The notes under the pieces were generated by a model that saw nothing but the letters and a program-made list of their open reading frames with translations, was not told where the DNA came from and did not search any database. From positions 78,817-142,816 of the forward strand of contig DAOPJV010000010.1 in assembly GCA_035399845.1 (NCBI GenBank): a stretch of 64,000 nt of DNA. Direction: 5' to 3'. A program made the translations under genes and the position numbers. This stretch comes from ECT2AJA-110-A sp035399845 (GTDB lineage: Bacteria; Planctomycetota; Phycisphaerae; UBA1845; UTPLA1). Positions 36,229 to 45,162 of this stretch are shown here, in pieces (position 1 is the first letter of the stretch; every line of letters begins with the position of its first letter).

Positions 36229-36265
36229 TCGATCACCAAATCGCCAAATCGCGAAATCACAAAAT
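36229..36265 (-). repeat. Right arm of inverted repeat flanking the four-helix-bundle gene
   Basis: TCGATCACCAAATCG then CCAAATCGCGAAATCAC: reverse complement of the left arm, with one additional 8-nt unit. The two arms could pair into a long stem enclosing the gene. Confidence 0.8.
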
Positions 36266-36288
36266 AGAACGCGAGTGAGATTCGACAC

Positions 36289-37053
36289 ATGCTTGAGATC
36301 AAAAATCTACACGCCAACATCGACGACCACGAGATTCTCCGGGGGATTGATCTGAAGATCGGCCCCGGCGAAGTTCACTCGATCATGGGGAAGAACGGCT
36401 CGGGAAAGAGCACGCTCGCCTCGGTCCTCGCCGGCAATGACAACTACGAAGTCACGCAGGGTGAAATCACCTTCAACGGGAAGGATCTGCTGGAGCTCGC
36501 CCCGGAGGAGCGCGCGTGGGAGGGAATCTTCCTGGCGTTCCAGTATCCCGTGGAGATCCCGGGCGTTGCGACGAGTTACTTCCTGAAGGCCGCGCTCAAC
36601 GCCATGCGCAAGAGCAAGGGCCTGCCCGAGATCGAGGCCGCGGAATTCCTCGACATGGTCAGGGAAAAGGCCGCGATGGTCGCCCTCGACGAAAAGCTGA
36701 TGACCCGCGCCATTAACGAAGGCTTCTCCGGCGGCGAAAAGAAGCGGAACGAAGTCTTCCAGATGGCCATGATGGAGCCGAAGCTCGCGATTCTCGATGA
36801 GACCGACTCCGGTCTCGACATCGACGCCCTCAGGATCGTCGCCGACGGCATCAACAAGCTGCGATCGCCCGAGCGGAGCTTCATCGTTGTGACGCACTAC
36901 CATCGCATGCTCGAGTACATCGAGCCCGACTTCGTTCACGTTCTCGACAGGGGCCGGATTGTCCGCTCGGGTGGCAAGGCGCTGGCCGTCGAGCTCGAAG
37001 CGAAGGGCTACAAGGGGCTGCTGGCGGACGCCGGCGAGACGATCGCGTCGTAA
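36289..37053 (+). CDS. sufC: Fe-S assembly ATPase SufC
   Basis: 254 residues, normal length. ABC-type ATPase that energises the SufBD scaffold. Walker A GKNGSGKSTLASVLAG (residues ~37-52), Q-loop FLAFQYPVEIPG, signature FSGGEKKRNEVFQMA, Walker B LAILDETDSGLDIDAL and the H-loop VTHYHRML are all intact. The start codon ATG follows GTGAGA at 36277-36284, just beyond the right arm of the inserted four-helix-bundle unit, so the insert ends within ~25 bp of this gene. Confidence 0.96.
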   Translation: MLEIKNLHANIDDHEILRGIDLKIGPGEVHSIMGKNGSGKSTLASVLAGNDNYEVTQGEITFNGKDLLELAPEERAWEGIFLAFQYPVEIPGVATSYFLKAALNAMRKSKGLPEIEAAEFLDMVREKAAMVALDEKLMTRAINEGFSGGEKKRNEVFQMAMMEPKLAILDETDSGLDIDALRIVADGINKLRSPERSFIVVTHYHRMLEYIEPDFVHVLDRGRIVRSGGKALAVELEAKGYKGLLADAGETIAS

Positions 37054-37121
37054 CGTCGTTGACACACGGAAGCGAACACGGCGACGCTGACAGCGGCGAC
37101 GCCCGAAATGGACGAATGCGA

Positions 37122-38522
37122 ATGATGGCTGAATTGCCGACCACCAAGACGAATGACAGCCGCTGGCGCGAACGCTTTGCGGCGCGCGGCGCGGACTGGC
37201 TGAAGGATGTTCGCGAGGCCGCGATGAGCCGTTTCGAAGCGATGGGCTTTCCGACGACGCGCGACGAGGAATGGCGCTATACGAACCTGGCGCCGCTGGA
37301 GGGGGTTCCGTTTGCGTCGCCCGTGGCGATGAGCGCGAACGACCTGTCCGAAGAAGCGCTGGCGGCGTTCTACTTCGATGGAGACGCCGGCGCCCGCGCC
37401 CTCTTCGTCAATGGCGTCTTTCAGGCGGATCGCTCCGATCTCAGCGGGCTGCCGGCGGGCGTGCGCGTGATGTCGCTCGGAAGCGCGATGGACACGCATC
37501 GTGAGCTCATCGAGCCGCACCTGGCAAAGCACGCGGACTATCGCGAGAGCGCTGTCTGCGCCCTGAACACGGCCCTGTTTGAAGATGGCGCCCTGGTCCA
37601 CATCGATCGCGGTGTCGTGACGGACAAGCCGATTCACCTGGTGTTCGTGGCGACGGGTGGCGAGGTCCCGACAGCGGTATTTCCCCGAAATCTCGTCATC
37701 GCCGAAGAGAACTCGAAGTCGCGCATTGTCGTGACCTATGCGGGGGTCTGGGCGGGGACGTATCTGACGAACGGCGTGACGGAGATCGTCGCGAAGGAAA
37801 ACGCCGTTGTCGATCATTACCAGGTCCAGCGCGAATCGCCCGACACGTACCACCTGTCGACGCGGCAGGTGTACCTGGCGCGATCCGGCAACGTCTCGTC
37901 GCACACGCTGGCCTTCGGCGGCAGGCTCGTTCGCAACGACATCAACGCGCTGCTCGACGGCGAAGGCGCCAACTGCATGTTCAATGGTCTGAGCGTTCTG
38001 CGCGAATCTCAGCATGTGGACAACCATCTGCGCGTCGATCACGCCAAGCCGCACTGCAACAGCTGGGAGTTCTTCAAGGGCATTTACGATGATCACTCCC
38101 GCGGTGTGTTCACCGGTCGGATCATCGTTCGGGAAGACGCCCAGAAGACGGACGCGAAGCAGTCGAACATGAACCTGCTGCTGTCGAAGGACGCGATGAT
38201 CGACACGAAGCCGCAGCTCGAGATCCTCGCCGACGACGTCAAATGCACGCACGGCGCCACTGTCGGTCAGCTCGACGACGAGGCGATCTTCTACCTGCGC
38301 TCGCGCGGCGTCAGCGAGGAGGCGGCCCGAAGCCTGTTGATCTACGCCTTTGCGGGCGAGAGCGTCGGCCAGGTGCGCATCGCCTCGCTTCGCGATAAAC
38401 TGCAGGCGCTGCTGTCGTCACGGCTGGCCTACGGCGAGTCGCTGACGTTCGGTCGGCCGTTTGAATACAGCGACGACTTTGCGGATGTGGTTCGCCACGC
38501 CGATCGTCGCCGCGAAACCTGA
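37122..38522 (+). CDS. sufD: Fe-S cluster assembly protein SufD
   Basis: 466 residues from the ATG at 37122; a TTG at 37059 and ATG codons at 37116 and 37125 are alternatives, and none has a strong ribosome site. SufD pairs with SufB and SufC in the scaffold complex. N-terminal segment RFEAMGFPTTRDEEWRYTNLAPL is typical of SufD, and the beta-helix core ends with IDTKPQLEILADDVKCTHGATVGQLDDEAIFYLRSRGV, containing the conserved His (KCTHGAT). The gene follows sufC closely and precedes the cysteine desulfurase. Confidence 0.94.
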   Translation: MMAELPTTKTNDSRWRERFAARGADWLKDVREAAMSRFEAMGFPTTRDEEWRYTNLAPLEGVPFASPVAMSANDLSEEALAAFYFDGDAGARALFVNGVFQADRSDLSGLPAGVRVMSLGSAMDTHRELIEPHLAKHADYRESAVCALNTALFEDGALVHIDRGVVTDKPIHLVFVATGGEVPTAVFPRNLVIAEENSKSRIVVTYAGVWAGTYLTNGVTEIVAKENAVVDHYQVQRESPDTYHLSTRQVYLARSGNVSSHTLAFGGRLVRNDINALLDGEGANCMFNGLSVLRESQHVDNHLRVDHAKPHCNSWEFFKGIYDDHSRGVFTGRIIVREDAQKTDAKQSNMNLLLSKDAMIDTKPQLEILADDVKCTHGATVGQLDDEAIFYLRSRGVSEEAARSLLIYAFAGESVGQVRIASLRDKLQALLSSRLAYGESLTFGRPFEYSDDFADVVRHADRRRET

Positions 38523-38588
38523 TCGCGCGTCGGGGCGCGACCCGACGACGACGCGACGCCATTCCGCGTCAGAAAGTTGACGACTGGC

Positions 38589-40286
38589 ATGTCTGAATTC
38601 GACGTCCAGAGAATCCGCAGCGACTTTCCGATCCTTCGGCGCAGCGTCTATGACGGCAAACGCCTGGTCTTTCTCGATTCGGCGGCCTCCGCCCAGAAGC
38701 CGCAGGTCGTGATCGACGCCGTCAGCCGCTACTACGAAACGACGCATTCGAACATCCATCGCGGCGCCCACGCCCTGGCGACCGAGGCGACGGAAGCCTA
38801 CGAGGACGCCCGCAGAAAGATCGCGCGTTTCATTGGCGCCGCGCTGCCGGAGGAGATTGTCTTCGTGCGCGGCGCGACCGAGGGAATCAACCTCGTTGCC
38901 CAGACCTACGGCAAGGCGCGCGTCGAAGAGGGCGACGAGATTCTCATCACGGAGATGGAGCATCACGCCAACATTGTTCCGTGGCAGATGCTCTGCGAAG
39001 AGGCGGGCGCGAAGCTCCGAGTTGTGCCCGTCAACGACAAGGGCGAGTTCGTCTGGGACGAATTCGAGCGGCTGCTGGGACCTCGGACGAAACTCGTCGC
39101 CATCACGCATGTCTCCAACACGCTCGGCACGATCAATCCCGTTCGCGAGATCATCGAGGCGGCGCATCGTCAGGATGTTCCCGTCCTCGTGGATGGCGCC
39201 CAGGCGGCGCCCCACATGCGCGTTGACGTTTCCGTCCTCGACTGCGATTTCTATGTCTTCAGCGGCCACAAAGTGTACGGACCGACGGGGATCGGCGTGC
39301 TCTACGGCAAGGAGCATCTCCTGCGCGCCATGCCGCCGTACCAGGGCGGCGGTGCGATGATCCGGACCGTCAGTTTTGACAAGACGACCTTCGAGGATCC
39401 GCCGTACAAGTTCGAGGCGGGGACGCCGAATATCGCCGGCGCCATCGGACTCGGCGTCGCGATCGACTATGTCGAACAGATCGGCATTCAGCGGATTGGC
39501 GAATACGAGCATGAGCTCGTTCGATATGGCCAGGAGAAGCTCCGCGCCATCGAAGGTCTGCGTCTGATCGGGACCGCCGACGAGCACGCCGGCATCCTGT
39601 CGTTTGTTGTCGATGGGATTCACGCGGACGACATCGGTCGCCTGATCGATCGCGAAGGTGTCGCCGTGCGCGTTGGGCATCATTGCACGCAGCCGCTGAT
39701 GAAGCGATTCGGCGTCACGGCGACAGTCCGCGCCTCGCTCGCGTTCTACAACACGCGGGAAGAGGTCGACGCGCTCGTCGCCGCCGTGCGCAAGGCGATC
39801 CATGTGATGACGCGAACCTGCCCGATCGAGCGCGCGGAGGTCCGGCCGTCGACGGAATCGATCGAGGCGACACAGGATCGCATCATCCGGGAATTCGGCC
39901 CCATCACGGACTGGGAGGAGCGCTACCAGAAGATCATCGAGCTGGGCCGGCGCCATCCGCACATTCCCGAGGAGTTCAAACAGGATCGCTACATCGTCCG
40001 CGGCTGCCAGTCGATGGTCTGGCTCCACGCCAGACTGGAAGACGATGGTCGCGTCACATTTACCGCCGAGAGCAACGCGATGATCGTCAACGGCCTGATC
40101 ACGCTGCTGCTCCGCGTGTATTCCGGAAGAACGGTCGACGAGATCATCCAGACGCCGCCGCGATTCATCAGCGAGATCGGCCTGAGCACGCACCTGTCCC
40201 AGGCCCGCGCCAACGGACTCGCCGCGATGCTGGAGCAGATCAAGAACTACGCGGTTGTCCTAAAGACGGTGGTCGGCGTGAAGTAG
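38589..40286 (+). CDS. sufS: Fused cysteine desulfurase SufS and sulfur-acceptor SufE
   Basis: 565 residues from ATG at 38589. Residues ~5-405 are a group II cysteine desulfurase: LDSAASAQKP, HHANIVPWQ, PLP-Lys228 in FSGHKVYGPTG, and persulfide Cys366 in RVGHHCTQP. After a ~20-residue linker, residues ~430-560 are SufE: ITDWEERYQKIIELG, then the acceptor Cys473 in VRGCQSMVW and IVNGLITLLLRVYSG. SufS takes sulfur from cysteine and passes it to SufE; fusion puts donor and acceptor on one chain. Both catalytic Cys are intact. It is followed by word-like repeats and the SufT-like gene. Confidence 0.95.
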   Translation: MSEFDVQRIRSDFPILRRSVYDGKRLVFLDSAASAQKPQVVIDAVSRYYETTHSNIHRGAHALATEATEAYEDARRKIARFIGAALPEEIVFVRGATEGINLVAQTYGKARVEEGDEILITEMEHHANIVPWQMLCEEAGAKLRVVPVNDKGEFVWDEFERLLGPRTKLVAITHVSNTLGTINPVREIIEAAHRQDVPVLVDGAQAAPHMRVDVSVLDCDFYVFSGHKVYGPTGIGVLYGKEHLLRAMPPYQGGGAMIRTVSFDKTTFEDPPYKFEAGTPNIAGAIGLGVAIDYVEQIGIQRIGEYEHELVRYGQEKLRAIEGLRLIGTADEHAGILSFVVDGIHADDIGRLIDREGVAVRVGHHCTQPLMKRFGVTATVRASLAFYNTREEVDALVAAVRKAIHVMTRTCPIERAEVRPSTESIEATQDRIIREFGPITDWEERYQKIIELGRRHPHIPEEFKQDRYIVRGCQSMVWLHARLEDDGRVTFTAESNAMIVNGLITLLLRVYSGRTVDEIIQTPPRFISEIGLSTHLSQARANGLAAMLEQIKNYAVVLKTVVGVK

Positions 40287-40533
40287 GAAAGCTGAAAGAC
40301 GAAAAGCCGAAAGCTGAAAGTCCAGATCCGATAGTTCCTGAATAGTGACCTGAACTCTGAGATCTGAGATTTGAAATCCGAGATTCGTTACCTGCAGACC
40401 TTCGGCATTGAATGTCATTCGAATGACCGCCGAATTCAGATCAGGGGCGATAGACTGCGAACGACTGATGACTGACAATTGAGGACCGACGACCGGCTCC
40501 TGAACACCGGCAAGCGACGCACTGACAACCACC
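40287..40533. repeat. Spacer of degenerate short-word repeats between sufS and sufT-like gene
   Basis: The spacer begins with repeats of GAAAGCYGAAAG (40287-40320), continues with TGAGATCTGAGATTTGAAATCCGAGATTC (read as overlapping GAKATYTGA units, ~40355-40386), and later CGACTGATGACTGACAATTGAGGACC. Each sub-run repeats a 7-8 nt word with drift. No reading frame or RNA gene is supported here. Confidence 0.6.
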
Positions 40534-40917
40534 ATGTCCGCGACCCATCCTCCATCCGATCTCGAAGCGAAAGTCCTCGACACGCTGAAGACCGTCCGCG
40601 ATCCGGAGATCCCGGTCAATATTGTCGAGTTGGGGCTGATCTATGAACTGAGCGTCAATGACGCGGCGGAAGTCTACATACGCATGACGCTGACGACGCC
40701 CAACTGCCCTGTGGCGGGGGATCTGCTGAAGGAAGTCGAAGTCAAGGCGGCCGCCGTCGAGGGGGTCGCGAAGGCGAACGTTGAGCTCGTCTGGGAACCG
40801 ATCTGGACGAAAGACCGCATGAGCGACACGGCCAGGCTGGCCCTCGACATGATGGGCGGCGACATGCCGGGGCAGAGCAGGAAGGACAAGTTCTTCAAGC
40901 TCGGCCGCATCAGGTAG
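40534..40917 (+). CDS. MIP18/DUF59 family Fe-S maturation protein (SufT-like)
   Basis: 127 residues. The MIP18 core is clear: VLDTLKTVRDPEIPVNIVELGLIYEL, then RMTLTTPNCPVAGDLLKEVEVKA with the single reactive Cys in TPNCP, and VWEPIWTKDRMSDTARLALDM. Family members (SufT, PaaD-like, CIA2) help deliver Fe-S clusters to client proteins. Position at the end of the suf operon supports that role. It lacks the Cys-rich C-terminus of PaaD, so SufT-like is the best fit. Confidence 0.92.
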   Translation: MSATHPPSDLEAKVLDTLKTVRDPEIPVNIVELGLIYELSVNDAAEVYIRMTLTTPNCPVAGDLLKEVEVKAAAVEGVAKANVELVWEPIWTKDRMSDTARLALDMMGGDMPGQSRKDKFFKLGRIR

Positions 40918-41004
40918 GGCGCCGATCCGTCAATTCTGGCCTGCGCATTCCCGCTCGATATACTCCGAGTATTGGAAGTCACTGGTTCAATCGGAGGATA
41001 TCTC

Positions 41005-41580
41005 ATGCGCTGGATTCCCATTGTCCTGATCGCGCTTGTTGTCGGTTGCAGGGGACCGCTCGCCGTACCGATGGTCGATCGCCTCGACGAGAAATCCCAG
41101 GCGGAAATCGATGAAGTCTGGGGGAACATGCTCACGCCGCCGAACGGACTGGATCGGGAGCTCCTGCTCGATGTCATTCTCTCCCAGCAGCTGCATCAGC
41201 ACGGCGTCGATTCACTCCGATTCATCAGCGAGAAGCAGGTGGGCGAAGGACTCGTCGTCATGGAGATCCGTTTCGATCGCGAGGACCCGCTCTTTGACGA
41301 GTTCAGCGTCAGCTATGTCGATCGTCGTGGTCGAGAGTTGCGTCGTGAGCGATACAGCCGTGAGGACATCGACGAGGAAATCCGACTCCTGACGGAGATG
41401 TCCGCCGATGCGTCGGGCGAGGCGGGCCAGACTGACGAGCTGACGGAAGAACAGGCCGCGCGCAGGGCGGAGCGCGAGGAGCGGGCGCGGGTCATGCGGG
41501 AGGTGCTGGAACCCCTGACGCGGGATGGCGACGAAGCCGAGATGAAGACGGACAGCGCCGAGACGTCGCCAGTCGAGTAG
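41005..41580 (+). CDS. Lipoprotein of unknown function
   Basis: 191 residues from the ATG at 41005 behind TCGGAGG. The N-terminus is a short signal peptide with lipobox ALVVGC, so the product should be lipid-anchored. Residues ~45-120 are mixed alpha/beta; residues ~120-190 are very rich in Glu and Arg (TEEQAARRAEREERARVMREV), predicted as a charged helix. No family is recognised. It lies 87 bp after the SufT-like gene on the same strand, but its role in Fe-S assembly is not indicated. Confidence 0.6.
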   Translation: MRWIPIVLIALVVGCRGPLAVPMVDRLDEKSQAEIDEVWGNMLTPPNGLDRELLLDVILSQQLHQHGVDSLRFISEKQVGEGLVVMEIRFDREDPLFDEFSVSYVDRRGRELRRERYSREDIDEEIRLLTEMSADASGEAGQTDELTEEQAARRAEREERARVMREVLEPLTRDGDEAEMKTDSAETSPVE

Positions 41581-41628
41581 TCGGCGCCGCACGGCATGAT
41601 GCTGGCGCGACGGGCGCGTCCAACGAGG

Positions 41629-42345
41629 TCAGATCCTGACGGATCCGCCGGGGTCGAAGTCCGTGATACTGATGCGTTCGCCGCTCTGCCGGCAGTCATC
41701 CGAGGCGGCCCACAGGAACGCCGGCACCCAGTGCTGCGGTGACGCGACGGGCTGGACGTCGTCGCCCATGCGACCGATGTCGATTGAGTTGACGCGGATG
41801 TTCGTGTCCTTCAGTTCGCAGGCGAGCAGTTTCGTCAGGCCCTCGACGGCGTGGCAGGCGACGAGGTAGGCGCCGCGTTTGGCCTTCGTATCCCGCGTGA
41901 GCGAGCTCGTGACATTGATGATGGCGCCGCTGTTCTGCCGCTTCATCCAGGGCAGGGCCTCCCGGCAGACGAGATAGGGGGCCGTCGCATTGGTGGCGAT
42001 GACATCCCGCCAGGGATCGGCCGGATAATTCATGACGAATTCGCGGGGTCCCAGGATCGAGGCGGCATTGACGACGACGTCGATCTGCCCGAACCGATGC
42101 ACGACGCGATGGATCAGCCGAACGACATTTTCCTCGTACCGCAGATCGCAGGGAATGATCGCGGTGTCGTCGATGTGGTTGGCCAGCGCGAGTTCGAGAT
42201 CCGGCAGATTCGCCATGCGGCGCACGCACAGGGCCAGGCGGGCGCCCGCGTGCAGGAAGGCGTCAACCAGATGGCGCCCCATGGCGCCCGTGGAGCCTGT
42301 CAACAGGACCACTTTTCCGGATATGGACGGATACTTCTGACTCAC
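41629..42345 (-). CDS. Short-chain dehydrogenase/reductase-like protein with altered active site
   Basis: 238 residues from GTG at 42345 behind AGGGAA; ATG at 42390 would add 15 residues. Rossmann motif VVLLTGSTGAMGRHLV, NNAG-equivalent VVNAASILG and the structural Asn region (ATNATAPYL) are present. The catalytic Tyr is at residue 160 (GAYLVACHAVEGL), but the partner Lys four residues later is Cys164. SDR catalysis normally needs this Lys, so the enzyme may be inactive or changed. It is divergent from the isochorismatase-like gene. The ligand is unknown. Confidence 0.8.
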   Translation of the reverse strand: MSQKYPSISGKVVLLTGSTGAMGRHLVDAFLHAGARLALCVRRMANLPDLELALANHIDDTAIIPCDLRYEENVVRLIHRVVHRFGQIDVVVNAASILGPREFVMNYPADPWRDVIATNATAPYLVCREALPWMKRQNSGAIINVTSSLTRDTKAKRGAYLVACHAVEGLTKLLACELKDTNIRVNSIDIGRMGDDVQPVASPQHWVPAFLWAASDDCRQSGERISITDFDPGGSVRI

Positions 42346-42557
42346 GGCGATTCCCTGTGCGACGGATGGCTGAAGAACACTGGCGATCATGATAACGGCC
42401 AGTCCGGGCGCGCACCAAGCGATTGATTCAACGAAAACATCGTGCCCCGAAACCCCGTTTGAGGCCGGCCTGGCCCACACCTATACTGGTCGCCGCATTG
42501 ATGAGCCGCGAGGTTGGATTGGGCGAGCGATCGCCGCGTGGGGGCGAAGGTGGACAT

Positions 42558-43121
42558 ATGCCACATGTGAACATGATGGAGCGGGATCTGGCGGCGCTGG
42601 TGGTCGTGGACGTCCAGGACAAGATGCTGGCCGCCATCGGAAGCGATCCCGTGGACGACGTCATCGATCGATGCGTTCAGTTGATTCGCATGGCGCAACT
42701 CTTCGAGGCGCCGATCCTGCTGACGGAGCAGTACCCCAGGGGGCTGGGCCACACGTCCGAACGCGTGAAGTCCGTCCTGCCGCCGACATGCCAGGTGTTC
42801 GAGAAATCGACGATGAGCTGCTGGCGCGACGAGGCCTTCCGTGAGGCGCTGCAACGGACCAACAGGGAGCACATCATTGTCTGTGGGGTTGAGTCGCACG
42901 TCTGCATCCAGCAGACGGTCCTCGACCTGCTGCGAGTGGACTATTCGCCGTTCGTGCCGATCAACGCCGTCGCCTCGCGGTTTGCGTTCGACAAGGCGGC
43001 CGCCATCGATCGGATGCGTACGGCGGGCGCCGAGATGACGACGGCGGAGGCCCTCGTCTTCGAACTGGCGGAACGCTGTGACGACGCGAAGTTCAGGGAC
43101 GTCCTCAAGCTGGTAAAGTGA
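42558..43121 (+). CDS. Isochorismatase family cysteine hydrolase
   Basis: 187 residues; ATG at 42558 behind GAAGGTGG. The family cleaves vinyl ethers or C-N bonds in small molecules via a Cys-Asp-Lys triad. Visible: VVVDVQDKM (Asp), ILLTEQYPRGLGHT (the position usually holding Lys is Arg, as in several YcaC-like members), FEKSTMSCW and the nucleophile region VCGVESHVCIQQT with its Cys. The precise substrate is unknown. The zinc-ribbon gene starts four bases after its stop, so the two are probably co-transcribed. Confidence 0.85.
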   Translation: MPHVNMMERDLAALVVVDVQDKMLAAIGSDPVDDVIDRCVQLIRMAQLFEAPILLTEQYPRGLGHTSERVKSVLPPTCQVFEKSTMSCWRDEAFREALQRTNREHIIVCGVESHVCIQQTVLDLLRVDYSPFVPINAVASRFAFDKAAAIDRMRTAGAEMTTAEALVFELAERCDDAKFRDVLKLVK

Positions 43122-43124
43122 CGG

Positions 43125-43364
43125 ATGATGTGGGACGACGACAGCGATCTGCCGCTTCCGGAAGATCTCGATGACGCCAGCGACGCGCCGGCCATGATGG
43201 AGTGCCCGTCGTGCGGGGCGCCTGTCATCGAAGACGCCGAGAAGTGTCCCGCCTGCGGCGACTGGATAACGCCCGTCGAGCCGCGCGGCGCCTTTTCGAA
43301 AAAATGGTGGATCGCCGTCGCCGTCCTGATCATGCTGTACGCCATGTTCAGATTCGTGCTGTAA
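43125..43364 (+). CDS. Small zinc-ribbon membrane protein
   Basis: 79 residues starting with two ATG codons. An acidic N-terminus precedes a C4 zinc ribbon, CPSCGAPVIEDAEKCPACGDW (Cys near 27, 30, 41, 44), and one C-terminal transmembrane helix (WWIAVAVLIMLYAMFRFVL). Topology would place the ribbon on the cytoplasmic face. Such small membrane-tethered ribbons are common in planctomycetes with unknown function. It is separated by 3 bp from the isochorismatase-like gene. Confidence 0.8.
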   Translation: MMWDDDSDLPLPEDLDDASDAPAMMECPSCGAPVIEDAEKCPACGDWITPVEPRGAFSKKWWIAVAVLIMLYAMFRFVL

Positions 43365-43441
43365 ACGCTTGTCGGTCCGGCGCGCGTGAGGTCTAATCAC
43401 GCCCGTGGATGAATCAGAATCGCTGCGATGGAGCGTGGGCG

Positions 43442-43957
43442 ATGGCCAGGAAGGTCTCGAAAACGAAAGCCGCAATGCGCCCCCGGATGGGCTGGCGCGA
43501 ATGGGTTTCTCTTCCTGAACTGGGCGTTGAGCGGATCAAGGCGAAAGTCGATACCGGCGCCCGCTCGTCGTCGCTGCACGCCTATGACATCCGCGTCGTC
43601 AGGAAGCGCAGCGGATTGTGGATCCGGTTCAAGGTGCATCCGATCCAGCGCAACAACGACAAGGTTGTCGAGGCCATCGCGCGCGTCCTCGACGAACGCA
43701 CGATTCGATCGTCGAATGGCCACATCTCGAAGCGATACGTCATCGAGACGGACGTCGCCATCGGCGAAACGCGTTGGCCGATCGAGCTGACGCTGACACG
43801 TCGGGATGAGATGGGCTTTCGGATGCTGCTGGGGCGCCAGGCGATTCGACGGCGGTTCGTGGTCGATCCCGGTCTCAGCTACCTTGCAGGCAAGCGGCCG
43901 GTGAAGCTCAAGCGGAAATCGTCCTCTTCCAGCGCCAGGAAAGGTCGCGACTCATGA
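43442..43957 (+). CDS. RimK-associated retropepsin-like zinc protease (DUF785 family)
   Basis: 171 residues from ATG at 43442 behind GGAG; an ATG at 43409 lacks such a site. The family's protease-like motif is KAKVDTGARSSSLHAYDI, with Asp-Thr-Gly as in pepsin-type enzymes. Later conserved elements are SSNGHISKRYVIETDV and MLLGRQAIRRRFVVDPG. Members usually sit beside rimK and are thought to act on glutamylated proteins or their tails. The stop overlaps the rimK ATG by four bases. The C-terminus is a basic Lys/Ser tail. Confidence 0.88.
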   Translation: MARKVSKTKAAMRPRMGWREWVSLPELGVERIKAKVDTGARSSSLHAYDIRVVRKRSGLWIRFKVHPIQRNNDKVVEAIARVLDERTIRSSNGHISKRYVIETDVAIGETRWPIELTLTRRDEMGFRMLLGRQAIRRRFVVDPGLSYLAGKRPVKLKRKSSSSSARKGRDS

Positions 43958-45150
43958 AACTCGCCATTCTCTCTCGCAATCCGAAGTGTTACAGCACGGC
44001 GCGGCTGCGCGCCGCCGCCGCCGCCCGCGGTCATTCCGTTCGCGTGTTCGACACGCTCAAGTTTTCGATGAGCGTTGAACAGGAGGATCCGGGCCTGAGA
44101 TACAAAGGCCGCGCGCTGGGGCACTGCGACGCCGTGATTCCCCGCATCGGCGCCTCGATCACGTTCTATGGGACGGCGGTTGTGCGTCAGTTCGAGCAGA
44201 TCGGCACGTTTACCCTGAATTCGTCGCATTCCATATCGATTTCGCGCGACAAGCTGAGATCGCTCCAGGCGCTGACACGGCACAGCATCGGCATGCCGGC
44301 GACGGCGTTCGTCCGGGAGAAAGGTGACGTCCTGGCCGCCATCGAGCAGGTCGGTGGCGTCCCCGTCATCATCAAGCTGCTGGAAGGAACGCAGGGGATC
44401 GGCGTGATCCTCGCCGATTCCGTCAGCATTGCCGCCGCCATCATCGAGACACTGCACAGCACGCGGCAGAACGTGCTGATTCAGAAGTTCGTCGCCGAGA
44501 GCAAGGGAAAGGACGTTCGCGCATTTGTCGTCGGCGATCGTGTCGTTGCGGCGATGCGGCGCGTGGCTCAGGGGCAGGAATTCCGCAGCAACGTGCATCG
44601 CGGCGGACGCGCCGAGAAGATCGACCTGGATCCTGAATACGAAAAGACGGCCGTTCGCGCGGCGCAGATCATGGGCTTGCGCGTCGCGGGCGTCGACATG
44701 CTCGAAGGCGCAGATGGTCCGAAGATCATGGAGGTCAACTCCTCGCCGGGGCTCGAAGGCATCGAGACCGCCACGGGGCTCGACATCGCCGGCGAGATCA
44801 TCGGGCTGATCGAGGACCGTGTGATGTTCCCGGAAGTCGATCTGCGGCAGCGACTCACGCTGAGCGCCGGCTACGGTGTCGTCGAGTTTCCCGTGTCGGC
44901 GGATTCGGAGCTTGCCGGCAGGACGATCGTTGATACGGGACTGCGCGATCGCGATGTCGTCGTGCTTCAGATCGATCGGAACGGCGTGATCATCCCGAAC
45001 CCGAAGTTCACGCGCGAAATCATGGTGGGTGACAAGCTCCTGTGCTTTGGGAAGGCGATTACCCTGCAGAGCCTGGTCCCGCCGCGCACGCCGCAGAAGC
45101 GAAAGCGCCGCAAAGTTCGTAAGCTGCCACCCGCCGACGCGGCGCAGTAG
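43954..45150 (+). CDS. rimK: RimK-type ATP-grasp glutamate ligase fused to a TrkA-C domain
   Basis: 398 residues. Residues ~1-290 are RimK: MKLAILSRNPKCYSTARL, IPRIGASITFYGTAVVRQFE, VPVIIKLLEGTQGIGVIL (ATP-binding Lys), IQKFVAESKGKDVRAFVVG, and VDMLEGADGPKIMEVNSSPGLEG (Mg-binding Glu/Asn). RimK adds Glu residues to the C-terminus of ribosomal protein S6 in proteobacteria. Residues ~308-375 form a TrkA-C/RCK-C-like domain (ELAGRTIVDTGLRDRDVVVLQIDRNGVIIPNPKFTREIMVGDKLLCFG), normally a ligand-binding module of K+ transport proteins; the fusion suggests allosteric control. A basic tail follows. Confidence 0.93.
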   Translation: MKLAILSRNPKCYSTARLRAAAAARGHSVRVFDTLKFSMSVEQEDPGLRYKGRALGHCDAVIPRIGASITFYGTAVVRQFEQIGTFTLNSSHSISISRDKLRSLQALTRHSIGMPATAFVREKGDVLAAIEQVGGVPVIIKLLEGTQGIGVILADSVSIAAAIIETLHSTRQNVLIQKFVAESKGKDVRAFVVGDRVVAAMRRVAQGQEFRSNVHRGGRAEKIDLDPEYEKTAVRAAQIMGLRVAGVDMLEGADGPKIMEVNSSPGLEGIETATGLDIAGEIIGLIEDRVMFPEVDLRQRLTLSAGYGVVEFPVSADSELAGRTIVDTGLRDRDVVVLQIDRNGVIIPNPKFTREIMVGDKLLCFGKAITLQSLVPPRTPQKRKRRKVRKLPPADAAQ

Positions 45151-45162
45151 TGGGAATGCACA

